A DNA stretch of 64,000 nt, from contig CM018605.1 of assembly GCA_009192285.1 (NCBI GenBank), positions 892,530 to 956,529 on the forward strand, read 5' to 3'. A program made the translations under genes and the position numbers. This document shows positions 33,166 through 45,257 of the stretch, one piece after another (position 1 is the first letter of the stretch; the number at the start of each line of letters is the position of its first letter). The notes under the pieces are model-generated. The model had not been told where the DNA came from. It worked only from the letters and a program-made list of their open reading frames with translations, and searched no databases. Origin of the DNA: Morchella semilibera (Eukaryota > Ascomycota > Pezizomycetes > Pezizales > Morchellaceae).

Positions 33166-33329
33166 ATAGTGAAAGCTAAAATATTATTCTTTCTGTCATC
33201 CTCCAGCTCGTAGTGAGGTTACGGCTTGATCGGGGGTCGTTTGGCAGGGATACAGTCATTCTCAGACACTATACCGATGATCATTGGATTCGGAGGCTAT
33301 ACCCATAACAAACTGGTGAGAACAAGAGC

Positions 33330-33555
33330 ATGGAGGCACAGGGAAGAGAAAGTGAGAACCGGAGGGACCAAAACAGGGATGGTGAGGGGCACTATAGGTT
33401 TCCTCGCTAATGAGGACAGATTCTGAACGCAAAAGAACTATAGTTTAGGGATTGAAGTACTATATTTCTATGTACTGAGATAACAGGAAGACGAGACAGA
33501 GAGAAAAGAAAGAAAAGAACTAAGGAAAACTTCTACATCTCCTATTTAACAGAAA
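33330..33555 (-). repeat. LTR-A fragment (reverse), cut by LINE2
   Basis: GGGAAGAGAAAGTGAGAACC through AACAGGAAGACGAGACAGAG and ATCTCCTATTTAAC follow LTR-A in reverse, ending about 20 bp before the LINE2 5' end. Confidence 0.7.
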
Positions 33556-33859
33556 CCTTACCAAGCAAATGCTACATGCAACCCCAACTCTGGAACTGAT
33601 TATTGAAAATAACTCAACAACCAACAGAGATATTATCAAACCGACTTCAGATCCATCATGTCCATCTCAACTTGCACCTAATCAGCAACTCCTGAAACCA
33701 CAGCTCTTCTTTTGCAGAAGTTGCTGTGAATTTCCGTTTTTTTTTCTGCAATTTTTTTTTTACTCCACGTTGCTGACAAGCCAGCCTAAAACAAAAACTC
33801 TGCCAAGCCGCCCTCACCCACCCCACCAAATTCCTAGCGCCACAGCCACTAGCCTCCAC

Positions 33860-35437
33860 ATGTCTGAAGAGGTTGAGGAATCCCTGCCAGGAATACCGTC
33901 ATCCCCTCCCCGTGCACAGTCAGAAGACAAGGATATGGGAGTTAGAGATGACTATAGCATAGCTATGGATAGAAGCGAACCTGAGGACCATATGGAAGAT
34001 CCTAGCAGTGATCCTCTAGCCTCTAATGGCCAACAACACAGAATCATACCAACTAAAAGAGTATTATTTCAATCTAGTGGAAATATTTCTGGAAAAAGAC
34101 AGGCTCTACCAGGACGTTTTGGTCAACCTATTTTGTTTGGATCCTCAAACTACATCAATCAATGACTATGGGATTGCGTTCAGACTCTTACATCACAAAA
34201 TACTGAAATCAAAGAATAGAATACCGAAATCAGAGAATAAAATCAACAGCTCATAACTCAGATTCAAGCATTGCAGACCCTTGTTAATTCAGTCCTTGCC
34301 GCCACACACCAAAACAACAATGAAATGAAGAGCAGATTCATTGCAATGGCTAGATCCATGAAAGCTTCAGCAATACAGAAAAATATACCACAATCATTAG
34401 TCCAGAACGCCACATCAGGCCCGGCGAACTCCAAACCTCAATTTAGCAAGAGAGCTCAAGGAAAGCAACCAGTCCATTCGAATGAGTAATGTTCAAACCC
34501 GTTCAGCTACAAGAGAATACAAAAGGATATTTGGGGCAACTTGTGATCGGAAGGGAATAGGCGAAACAGGCCCAAATGCTCACAAGAACCGAACCTTCCA
34601 CCAAACTCCCGTTACTATAAATATTATTGTGACTAGGTCAACACCTAAAGGAACTGCACTACCTTGTCCAGGCTCAGAAACACCATCAACGGGATCTCAC
34701 TATAGCCAAATCAGCCTAAGTTATTACAGATAGCTGGGGCAAATTGGAATCAGAGGGGAATCTTATGCTTTCAGCAAAGGAGCATTCACTTTTTGAGAAC
34801 TCAATTCGCTGATTATAAAACGAACATTGAAAAAGCTATGAAAGAGGTTGATCCCAGTGTTGTATCCATCGCAATGCAAGAGACATGGTTCAAGCTTGCA
34901 GTACATGTCATCAATCTTGAACACTAACCTGACAACGCTCAGGGAATGGAAGACCTGAGAAGCGAAATCCACGAACTCAACACCAGAGTCACTCCAGCTA
35001 CCACACCTAGATATATAACACACCCCAAAAAGAGAGTAGGAAAATCACATAGCTCAGTTATGATTGCTGTTAGCAACAGGTCATCATACAATGCCATGCT
35101 CTCTAGGGGGATGCGAATCTTCGGACAAGTACACAGAGCCACTGAGTACTATACATCAAGACCAACAGACCAATGCAAGAACTGTGAGAAGTTTGGACAC
35201 AACTGGCAGAGATGCGCAACTAAAGACAGCCCTGTGTGTTCTATCTGTGCTGCTGGACATACCAGTCAAAACCATCTCTGCCCTCAATTCAAGGTTCAGA
35301 GCAAGAGCTGTCCTCACTTCCCACCAAAATGTCCCAATTGCGAAGGAGAATACCCAGACTATGATCCTTCATGCCCTGTTAGAAACTCTATCATCCAACG
35401 CCTCAACAATAAAGATAATGAACAGGGGATGCTATGA
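33860..35437 (+). pseudogene. LINE2 ORF1, knuckle protein with several stops
   Basis: Start chosen at MSEEVEESLPGIPSSPP. The frame is kept to 35437 through several stops (first at about 34163). Knuckles near the end: CKNCEKFGHNWQRC, CSICAAGHTSQNHLC and CPNCEGEYPDYDPSC. The final stop TGA overlaps the ORF2 ATG (ATGA at 35434-35437). The first half is nearly identical to LINE3 ORF1. Confidence 0.8.
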
Positions 35438-38400
35438 TGGGGACACAACCAAATCCTCACAGATTGCGAATTATTCAACATAATTGCGCAAGATCACAAA
35501 ACTGCATGATTGAATTGCTGCACTCAGTCTATGAGACAGCAGACATAGGTATGATTCAGGAACCTTTTGTTATGCCTGGCATGATTGCAGGTTCCTGGAC
35601 ATCAATATCACACCCCTCCTTCGATAGTATCATTCCCACATCAGATCGACCACCAAGAACATCCACCTTCACCATCAAGACAACACCTCAACCCACCTTA
35701 TCAATTCAACCTAAACCAGATATCGTCAATGATCCGAGATTACAGCAATGAGAGATATCCACACATCAATACCTGTCCCTTTATCCTCCTTACATTTATA
35801 ACGAAGATCTAACCTGGACACAGCAATGACCTATACGGTGGAGAGAATTATTTAGTTATATTCACTGCCTGCAAGAACAATCATAGCTGGAGACCTCAAC
35901 TCGCAATCATCACATGGTTGGAACTTCAGCAAACTGTACACCAAAAAGCCAATGAAGCATTGGTTCAACTTCTGGAAACTGGAAACTTCATCTCATTCAC
36001 GAACCGGACATACCCAACCTACACTATAGAACTAGCAACTTGCAACCTCAGTTCCTAGACTCTAGCTTTTGCATCTAAAACAGCGGTCAAACAGCTACCC
36101 TGCAACTGGGCCATTGAATGGAAGGAGCAGCAACAGGATCAGTCGATGGAAGTAATGTCGTTTGACCTTGTATCTGATTCCAATTGAAATTCAGTACCTC
36201 CCCTTCACAACTGAACGGTTTTCCAAGCTGGCTAAAGGCAGATTGGGAAATCCTTTCAAACAACGCTTAGAGATCTCTCTTAACTCAGCTTTTTATGGAA
36301 CTTCCTTCATTCATACCAAATGAACAAAAACTTAGAAAAGCAGGGCATCCTACTTCTGGCAACTTATAGCCACAGCAGCTGAACGTAATGTTTCGCTATT
36401 CAGGAATCTCTTTCGATCTAAACCATGGTGGAGTGAGGAGTCACAGAACATGACGACATATGAAAAGTACTCTAAGAGAATGGAAAGTTGGAAGGGTCTC
36501 CAATGATTGCATCAATAGATTAGATTGCACAGATCGGAATACTTTCAAAAGCATCAGGAGAGCTAGAGTCTCATTGAATAGCTTCCTTTGAAGAACGCTC
36601 TAAGGAAAAAGATATATTCACAGCCTTCAGGATTCACTAAAGCCCAGAAATGACGGAATCGTCAACCTACCACTCAACAATGTTACAACTGGAGAAACAG
36701 CTACCACGTTTGCAGAGAAAGCCAATCTATACAGAGCTGCTCTCTTCCCACCTCCTCCTATCTCACCTCAAAGGGACATCCAAACGCAGGGGGATAGAAT
36801 ACCATGGAAGGACCTGACAGATGATGAAATCAAGAGGGCGATCATGACTTCCTCTCCCAACAAAGCTCTAGGGCTAGATGGGATCAACTTCAAATGCATT
36901 CAACAAGCATACCTAGCGATACCTCACCATTTCAACTCATTCTATAAAGCAACCATGACCGCTGGCTATCACCCACACATTTGGAGAGAAGCCACTGTTG
37001 TTATTATAAAAAAACCCAACAAACCAGACTATTCGATTCCAAAAGCATATAGGCCAGTCTCCCTGCTTAATTGCTTAGGCAAGGTACTGGAAAAGATAAT
37101 AGCTTCAAGACTTGCATATTTAGCGGAGAGATACAATCTAGTCCACCACTGGCAGATCGGAGGAAGACCAAAGAGATCTGCTGTAGATGCCTGTATGCTG
37201 GTAGCAAGCATAGTGGATGAAGCGAAGAGAAAAGGAAAGGTTGTTTCAGCACTGTTTATGGATATCAAAGGAGCATTTGACAATGTATCCAAGGACAGAC
37301 TCATACATACAGCGAAAGAAAAACGCCTGCCCACTCAAATAGTCAGATGGATAGACAACCTCCTAAGCAACAAGAAAGCTTCGCTAGCCTTTGATGGGCA
37401 ACAAGAACCAATGTCAACAATAGCAACAGGAATTCCACAGGGAAGTCCAACATCACCAATTCTTTTTCTTCTCTACTTATCACCACTCTTCGATATTCTT
37501 CAACGTCAGTTTCCTCACCAGCAAATACCCAGCTATATTGATGATATTGGCATGATAATGGTGGGGAAAGATGAAAGCTCAAACTGCAGACACTTGGAGA
37601 GAATGGCACAGCTAGCTGTCACATGGGGTGAAGCTGGTGTTTCTGGGCATTCGACAAACCCAAAAACAGAAACTACTTCACTTCCAAACAAACAAACTAT
37701 AAACACTACGGATACTGCAAGGTAGAATGCCTTCAATGGTAGTTTGGTTGAGGCCAGCGATACACTGAGGTGGCTGGTGTTTGGTTTGATAGGAAGCTAT
37801 CTTTCAACATCATGTCAAAACTAAAACGGCTTCAGCTAAATGAGGGCATTTCTTTGCACTCGCCAGATTTTAGGAAATATAGAAAAAAGGGCTGGACCAG
37901 ACAGCTCTAAAAACAAAGCCTCTATCAGACTGTGTCAACTACAATCAGTGATTTGGTGAGGAAGTTGGGGTGGAACGGACAGATAGGATACTAAAACGAA
38001 GCTTCAGAAGATACAAAACATGCGATGGAAGGATCACTGGTCGCTATTCAGAACAATCACCAATATATCAGCACTCCAAGCAGAAAATGGCACCTAGCTA
38101 AACCTTAGAGATCAGGCTTGACCTCCAACAAAAGAATAATGACCCCTACACATTCTAAGCCATAACCGGCCACCCATAACCTATTAGCACATCAGCCCAG
38201 ATTCATTTCCCAAGTACAACAGGAATCAGGAAGAGAGGGAAGAGGACCCACAGCTACCCCATGGGCATCTACTAGTGCTAGGCCACAGTACCAGTTCCAA
38301 GGTTATACCAGATCCTAAATAAATGTCAGCGATTGGATTCAAACTCAAAGTCAGGATGGAGGACAATAGATACCAATTGCCTGTTCCCGCATGGCGTCAG

Positions 38401-38582
38401 AACATCATAGATATCCAGATTGATACGACGGATAAAGATACAGCAGCAAAAACCTATAGACAAACAACTCAAAGAAATTACAACAACCATACCGTTTGGT
38501 ATTCTACTTTGATAGATCCCTAATGGAAGGAAAAGCTGGGGCTGGAGTCGTAGACATTAGAAGCAACGAAATAGTGGTGGAG
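35434..38582 (+). pseudogene. LINE2 ORF2: endonuclease, RT, RNase H start, broken
   Basis: Begins with RLRIIQHNCARSQNCMIELL and IGMIQEPF, the endonuclease start. The endonuclease is decayed but IIAGDLNSQSSHGWN remains (about 35878). RT is open from 36844 to 37725: SSPNKALGLDGINFKCIQ, PDYSIPKAYRPVSLLNCLGK, QIGGRPKRSAVDACM, FMDIKGAFDNVS, IPQGSPTSPILF and the catalytic SYIDDIGM (about 37531-37554). Further on a degenerate region leads to RNase H (LMEGKAGAGVVDIRSNEIVV) just before LTR-H. Same family as LINE3. Confidence 0.87.
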
Positions 38583-38845
38583 TATCACGGCTCCGCCTTC
38601 TGCACCTCACTTCCTGCCAAGGCATCTTCGGAACAGAGTTGTTGGTTAGTATTGGCCGATGTCGGGAGTAGAATGATGAGTTAGGAAAGAGTTCGAGAAA
38701 TGAAATGTAAGCGCTAGGAAGGATTGGATAGTAACGGGATAGAATTGGGGTTATTGGGAATAGTATGGGTGGTACAGGAGTTTAGGAGCTTCTATGGGAT
38801 TTTATGGTATAAGTCATTGGTGCGGGGGGATAGTTGTATATATAG
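38583..38845 (+). repeat. LTR-H, left half, up to its TATA region
   Basis: TATCACGGCTCCGCCTTCTGC onward matches LTR-F (reverse of 25849 leftwards): same CGGAACAG, TTGTTGG and GTAAGCGCTAGGAAGGA landmarks, then TTGTATATATAG. LINE3 starts immediately after. The right half is proposed at 43957-44215. Confidence 0.65.
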
Positions 38846-39152
38846 TGTTGGTTATTTATTTATTTATTTATTTATTACTCATACTGCTTGCATCCGAATC
38901 CGGATATGGCATACAAAGAAAGAACCCAATCATCACGGTCATATACTATCTTTCATAAAGCGAATCCTCTCTCACCGGCCGTGTTCCTATCACCCTCTTC
39001 AAAGGTTATCATGCAATGTTGTCCTCTCCATTCCAGCTCATAACAATAGGTGCAAGCACCTTGGTTGTGAACTAGTCCTTCTCCTTCCCTTTCTTCTTCT
39101 TGCCTCAAGTCTCCCCCTCGCTACGTGCTCTCCTCTATCCTCCATCCTCTCC

Positions 39153-41296
39153 CTAGTGTCCAGTTTCTAGTGGCGATCTGGGATGGTAGAAGAAATGTAA
39201 TGATGGTTCCTGAAGTCCTTTAATCTGTATGCATGGGCGGTCCATTCGCAGTTGAGTGGGCCATTTGGGTTTGGATTGTGGCAGTAGATCTTTTCTGAGT
39301 TCTGGTAGTGGAGTGTTGTGTTTGCAGTAAAGTAGCAGGTGCGTTGGGGTTTCCTGGAAGTATCCCCACACCTGCCATTCCTGTTGTATCAATATTGGTT
39401 GTTGGTATTCTGGATAGGTAGGATTTGGTGTATCCATGACCCGTTCGCATTTGGGTAATTGTGCTTGCAAGTTTCCTTGGTGTGTTTGACGAAGGGGTGC
39501 AGACATCTTGGAGGAAGGAGCACCTCTGTAGCTCCTTCCTTTCTTCATAGTTTTCCAGTTCTCTCTCCACGTAGCCATAGACTGCTCCTTGATTTTCCTC
39601 TTCAAGTGGGTGATTGATACCCTTGCACCTGGTTCGACCCTTTCACCCTGTGTCCCTTTTTTTGCCAACTTGTCTGCATGTCCGTTGCCATCCACCTCCA
39701 CATGTCCTAATACCCAGTGGATATGTGTTCTGATAGTTAGTGCTTCAAGATCCAATAGGTTTGATCTTGCTAGTTGAATCCAATATTGTCTGGAAATGCT
39801 TCCAGTTTTTTTCATTCTCCGTATCGCTACCTGGTTGTCTGAATAGATCTAGACATCAACCGTGGAGCATCATGAATATCTGATCTCTTTCCAGGCAAGC
39901 AATGTAGCTTGATCTATTGCGTAAAGTTCGCAATCAAAGACCTCTACCCGTTTTTCAAGATGGTAGATTTGTTCTACTAATTTCACTGCCTCCAATACCA
40001 ACGACTCCAGCCCCAACATTTCCTTCCATAGGAGATCCATCAGAGTAGAATACCAAATAATGTAAGTTGTTGTAATTGCCTTGAGTTGTTTGTCTATAAT
40101 ATTGTGTTGCTATATCTTTATTCGTCGTGTCAATCTGAATGTCTATAATGTTCTAATGATCTGCTAGACAGGCAACTGTATCTATATCCTCCATGTGATG
40201 GAGAGTAACCCGACGCAAAGAAGAAGATGACAATGATGACGCAGAAGAACCTGAGGAGCACAGCCTAAGAGGCGAGGAGACCGACGAAGACAACATAATG
40301 CCGGGCAGGCACAAGCACAAGCACCGGCAAAGGCAAAGGCAAGGGCAAAGACACAAGGGCACAGGGCAGGGAGAGTGATGACCGAATGAACTTCAACGAG
40401 AACGATGAGAGGTACTATGGGTTTCCTCTTGTTAGAGGATTGGGTCTTTAATACGAGAGGCTATGGCTTAGAAATAGGAGTAGATTCCTATATACCGAGA
40501 GAACAGGAAGACGAGATAGAGAGAAAAGAAAGAAAGAACAACGAAAAACATCTAGCCCCGCTATTTAACACTTCTCCTCCACCAGTCCGCTATAGCTTAT
40601 ACCTCAGTTCACAGAAGCCCACAGAAATCCGTCGCATCCACATCTCGTATTCCTCCCCACCATCTTCACCATTTATATTACAAATCCATCACGCCATCGA
40701 ACCTCACAGAACCTAATGACGACACCCTCCATTTAATAGGCCCTTTCCTCACTTAACCATTCCTAAACAATCACAACAACGCTTCGACTACCAAGCCCTC
40801 AGGACCGATGCCAAGACGCCGGGACACTCCACCAGACTTTGAGGTTGAATCCAAATACTGACTTTATTTAGGATCCGGTGCAACCTGGATTGATACTGTG
40901 GCCTATCATTAGCAGAGTGCCATGGGGTAGCTGTAGGCTCTTCCTCTGTTCCTGATTCCTATGTACTTGGAAATGAATCTGGGCTGAAGGTGCTAATAGG
41001 GTGCGTGGCCGGCATGCTTGGAATGCATAGAGCATATTCCTGTTATTGGAAGTTAAGTCTGATCTCTATGGGGAGTACTAGTGCAGTTTCTGCTTGGAGT
41101 GCTAATATTGGTGTTGTTCTGAAAACACCAGTGATGCTTTTCATCACATTGTTTTGTATCTTCTGAAGCTGTATTTTGTATCCTATCTGCCTGTTCCACC
41201 AAACCTCTACATCAAAATCACTGATTGTAGTGATGCAGGTTTGATAGCGCTGTCTGAGAGCTGTCTACCAGTGGCTCAACCCTTTCTCTGTATTTC
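39153..41296 (-). pseudogene. LINE3 ORF2 C-terminal remnant with RNase H
   Basis: Read from 41296 leftwards: post-RT region matching LINE2 about 37.9-38.3 kb, then RNase H. The RNase H has FYSDGSPMEGNVGAGVV near 40020-40070 and IHWVLGHVEVDGNGHADKLA at about 39645-39715, followed by a C-terminal part in several frames ending near 39153. RNase H domains are found in some fungal LINEs. LTR-A splits it at 40194-40826. Bases 38878-39152 are 3' untranslated DNA. Confidence 0.75.
40194..40826 (-). repeat. Solo LTR-A with 5-bp TSD CTCCA
   Basis: 633 bp, TGTGATGGAGAGTAACCCGA to CCAAGACGCCGGGACA; CTCCA at 40189-40193 and 40827-40831. Confidence 0.93.
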
Positions 41297-42245
41297 TGTT
41301 ACGGATTTTGGAAAATGGAGACAGGAAGACCAGCAAAGCCTCTCTATGCTATTAGACTCCCAATTGGTGCCCCAGAGAGGTTCAGTGGTGTCAGTATGGG
41401 CCAGGTTGCGGAGTTGCGGAATCACTAGTTAAAAAACACGTTTTTGATCCCGAAAATAACCCCCGAAGTATCAAAGCACCGGCAAAGCTGCTCATGACAC
41501 TGGTGGGTATATGAGGGGGCAGTAGCTAAGGTTTGGGATCAATCGAACCAAAACTGATCAAATGGCGAAGGTTTTGAGAAAGCTGACGCTGGTGACTTCT
41601 CAGGGAAAGGTAAGACTACCCAACACCTCCGGTACGCAATCGTTGACAGTCTTAATGTTTAGCCATGCTCCTTAGTGATAGATAACGATACAGGGAGAGA
41701 ATTGGCGAGCAAAGTCGAGGCCCGGTACCAAGGTATTATCAGGTAGGCTGACTCCGGCATTTCCCAGCTGACAAAAACTGAGTGTATGCAGTAAGCGCGA
41801 TGTGACATGAGGGATTTAAAAAGGCGTTGTAAATGTTGGCGTTGGTGTTTGGTTTTGTTGGCGTTATCAAGGTCTTCTGGGTCTCCCACATATTTGTTGT
41901 AGTGAGAATGCTTAGTCTGTGTGACATTTGCGCGGGATATAAATACGGTGTCATTCTCCGACTTTGTTGAAATCATCATCGACGAAGAAAGAGTTTTAAT
42001 GATATAAATCTATTACCTCTATTCTATATGCTCTTAGTGATTCTTGAAATGATCTACCTGAACCAATCTTGGCATCAGCATTACCCAAAGACTTTTATAC
42101 TCGTCAGATTAGCTCCAGACCTCGGAGATTCTAGTTACGTTTAGACTGAAGTGATCCCGTTCCTTTCTACTTTTGCAGTTAGCGTTTTAGATTCTGACCT
42201 CTTTACAGTACTACTCCAGTAGTCTGGTGCGACACCCTAATAACA
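41297..42245 (-). repeat. Repeat D (TGTTA..TAACA, possibly a solo LTR) on a deletion junction
   Basis: 949 bp starting TGTTACGGATTTTGG and ending CACCCTAATAACA; reverse homolog of 60502-61542 over its length (shared CGCAACTC, ATATACCCACCAGT, GATAACGATG and GGTACCGGG landmarks in order). LINE3 ORF1 lies on one side and the post-RT region on the other, with no flanking duplication. Confidence 0.7.
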
Positions 42246-43672
42246 GCTCTGACTCTGAACCTTGCATTGAGGGCAGAGATGTTTTTGACTGATATGTCCG
42301 GCAGCATAGGTAGAGCACACAGAGCGCATCACTGCCAGTTCTGTCCAAATTTCTGACAGTTCTTGCATTGGTCTGTTGGTCTTGATGTATGGTACTCAGT
42401 GGCTCTGTGTACTTGTCCGAAGATTTGAATCCCCCTGGAGAGCATGGCATTGTATGATGACCTGTTGCTAACGGCGATCATAACTGAGCTGTGTGATTTT
42501 CCTACTCTCTTTTCGGGGTGTGTTATATATCTAGGTGTGGTAGCTGGAGTGACTCCGGTGTTGAGTTCATGGATTTCACTTCTCAGGTCTTCCATTTCCT
42601 GAGCGTTGTCAGGGTAGTGTTCAAGATTGATGACATGTACTGCAAGCTTGAACCATGTCTCTTGCATTGCGATGGATACAACACTGGGATCAACCTCTTT
42701 CATAGCTTTTTCAATGTTCGTTTTATAATCAGCGAATTGAGTCTCAGTGAATGCTCCTTTGCTGAAGAGCATAAGATTCCCCCTCTGATTCCAATTTGCC
42801 CCAGCTATCTGAATAGCTTAGTCTGATTTGGCTATAGTGAGATCCCTGTTGATGGTGTTTCTGAGCTGGACAAGGTTGAGTGCCCCATCCTTAGGTGTTG
42901 ACCTAGTCACAATAATAGTTTTAGTAACTGGGAGTTTTGGTGGAAGTGGTGTCTTGAGCATTTGGGCCTGTTGCCTAGTTCCCTTCCGAGTCACAGTTGC
43001 CCAAATATCCTTTTGTTTCTCTTGTAGCTGAACGGGTTGAACATACTCATTCGAATGGACTGGTTGCTTTCCTTGAGCTCTCTTGCTAAATTGAGGTTTG
43101 GAGTTCGCCGGGCCTGATGTGGCGTTCTGGACTAATGATTGTGGTATATTTTTCTGTATTGCTGAAGCTTTCATGGATCTAGCCATTGCAATGAATCTGC
43201 TCTTCATTTCATTGTTGTTTTGGTGTGTGGCGGCAAGGACTGAATTAACAAGGGTCTGCAATGCTTGAATCTGAGTTATGAGCTGTTGATTTTATTCTCT
43301 GATTTCGGTATTCTATTCTTTGATTTCAGTATTTTGTGATGTAAGAGTCTGAACGCAATCCCATAGTCATTGATTGATGTAGTTTGAGGATCCAAACAAA
43401 ATAGGTTGACCAAAACGTCCTGGTAGAGCCTGTCTTTTTCCAGAAATATTTCCACTAGATTGAAATAATACTCTTTTAGTTGGTATGATTCTGTGTTGTT
43501 GGCCATTAGAGGCTAGAGGATCACTGCTAGGATCTTCCATATGGTCCTCAGGTTCGCTTCTATCCATAGCTATGCTATAGTCATCTCTAACTCCCATATC
43601 CTTGTCTTCTGACTGTGCACGGGGAGGGGATGACGGTATTCCTGGCAGGGATTCCTCAACCTCTTCAGACAT
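42246..43672 (-). pseudogene. LINE3 ORF1, knuckle protein, truncated
   Basis: Start at 43672 corresponds to the LINE2 start (MSEEVEESLPG). The first about 100 residues are identical to LINE2 ORF1. Stops near 43367 and 43270 are shared in position with LINE2, so they predate the split or are true features of the family. The C-terminal knuckle region (CKNCQKFGQNW) ends at 42246 where repeat D begins. Confidence 0.8.
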
Positions 43673-43956
43673 GTGGAGGCTAGTGGCTGTGGCGCTAGGA
43701 ATTTGGTGGGGTGGGTGAGGGCGGCTTGGCAGAGTTTTTGTTTTAGGCTGGCTTGTCAGCAACGTGGAGTAAAAAAAAAATTGCAGAAAAAAAAACGGAA
43801 ATTCACAGCAACTTCTGCAAAAGAAGAGCTGTGGTTTCAGGAGTTGCTGATTAGGTGCAAGTTGAGATGGACATGATGGATCTGAAGTTGGTTTGATAAT
43901 ATCTCTGTTGGTTGTTGAGTTATTTTCAATAATCAGTTCCAGAGTTGGGGTTGCAT

Positions 43957-44215
43957 ATAGGCCTCCCTTATAAATAGTTTCTTTCCTCTTCACGCAACTT
44001 TCTTGTCTTTTTAGTCAATACATATTTTAGAACCCTTAGTCATCGCCAAAATATTCCTTCTATCCTCTGAGAGACAGAAGAACACTTGTAGCCTCTGCCT
44101 TATCCATAGCCCTTGTGTCCTTGCGTACCTCATCTCTTGCCTTGCACTGCCTCGTTCTACCTCATCTCGTCCTAGCTTGCGTCACCTCGTCATGGTCCCC
44201 ACTCGGCTACATGAT
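43957..44215 (+). repeat. LTR-H, proposed right half
   Basis: CTTATAAATAGTTTCTTTCC through ACGCAACTTTCTTG to CATGATA resembles the downstream half of LTR-G (12729-13039) and ends like it. Joined to 38583-38845 it would make an LTR of about 515 bp. The join is an inference. Confidence 0.5.
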
Positions 44216-44329
44216 AAAAGAGGACTAGAATTACTACAGGATTGTCTTGAGACAACTAATGTGGATGAGGAGTATACAATCACTATGAATATAAAGACAT
44301 GATTATATTTCCCAGGACGAGTATAATAC

Positions 44330-44611
44330 GAAAACAAGCTGAAGGGAAGAGAAAGAGAACAAACTGAAGGAAACATCTATACCTACTATTTAACACCTTT
44401 CAACTTCAGTCCGTCATGACTCAAATGTTACATTAGAAAATCTTATAGAAATCCATCACAACTATGTAATCACCTATTTGAGTCGATTATCATTAAAAAT
44501 CTACCTATCCTACTGAAACACATAGAGGTTTCAGACATATTCACTAATCTGCTGCGGTACTACTCTCATTTAACATACTAACCACTTTGAAGCGACTAGG
44601 ACGCCGGAACA
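44330..44611 (-). repeat. LTR-A relic (reverse)
   Basis: Degenerate match from GAAGGGAAGAGAAAGAGAAC through CTACTATTTAACACC and CATGACTCAAAT to AGGACGCCGGAACA. Bases 44216-44329 are unassigned. Confidence 0.6.
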
Positions 44612-44624
44612 TTCCTACTTTGAC

Positions 44625-45257
44625 TGTCCCGACGTCTTGGCATCTGTCCCGATAGTTCGGTAGGCGATGCATGGTTGTGGTTGTTAGGTTAATGTTAAGC
44701 AAGAGTGGGGAGCACGAGATGGAGGTTGTCGTCATTGAGTTCTGAGAGGTTCGATGGCGTGATAGATTGGTAATGTAGAATAGCGGAGATGGTGGGGAGG
44801 ATTACGAGGTGCCAGTGTGGGAGCGACGGGTTTCTATGGGGTTCTATAAGCAAAAGTGTGAGTCATAGCGGACTAGTGGAGGAGGTGTGTTAAATAGCGG
44901 GATTAGATGTTTTCCTTAGTTCTTTCTTTTTTCTCTCTCTGTCTCGTCTTCCTGTTATCTCGGTATACAGGAATCTACTCATATCTCCAAGCCATAGCTC
45001 CTCGTACTAAGAACTCAGTCGTCTCAAAGGAGGAAACCCATAGTACCTCTCATCGTTCTCGTTGAGGTCCATCTGGTCCTCACTCTCCCTGCCCTGTGTC
45101 CTTGTGCCTTTGCCCTTGCCCTTGCCTTTGCCTTTGCTGGTGCCTGTACTTGTGCCTGCTCGGTATTGCCTTTGTCTTCGTCGGTTCGGCTGTGCTCCTC
45201 GGGTCCTTCTTTGTCATCATTGTCATCTTCTTCTTTGCGTTGGGTTACTCCGTCACA
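44625..45257 (+). repeat. LTR-A, complete
   Basis: 633 bp, TGTCCCGACGTCTTGGCATC to TACTCCGTCACA, with TGAGTCA at 44859-44865 and GTTAAATAGCGG downstream. Flanks TTGAC and CTAAC agree at three of five positions, differing by transitions, so a decayed duplication is possible. Confidence 0.9.

Larger units (their letters stand above)
33576..38582 (+). mobile_element. LINE2, non-LTR retrotransposon
   Basis: Two-ORF LINE. Its 5' end (ATGCAACCCCAACTCTGG) is identical to that of LINE3 (reverse, 43956), so this is likely the true start of the family. ORF1 with knuckles, ORF2 with endonuclease, RT and the first part of RNase H, where LTR-H begins at 38583. The 3' end is not visible here; the family tail is seen in LINE3 at 38846-38877. 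Confidence 0.85.
38846..43956 (-). mobile_element. LINE3, second copy of the LINE2 family, internally deleted
   Basis: Runs right to left from GCAACCCCAACTC (43956) to a (TAAA)n-type tail at 38852-38877. ATATAG at 38840-38845 and 43955-43960 is the likely target duplication. Only ORF1 and the end of ORF2 remain: the part matching LINE2 35.31-37.89 kb is missing and repeat D (41297-42245) sits on the gap. A solo LTR-A lies in the RNase H part. Confidence 0.83.

Noticed and set aside
38852-38877. TTTA microsatellite
   Set aside because: Best explained as the tail of minus-strand LINE3.
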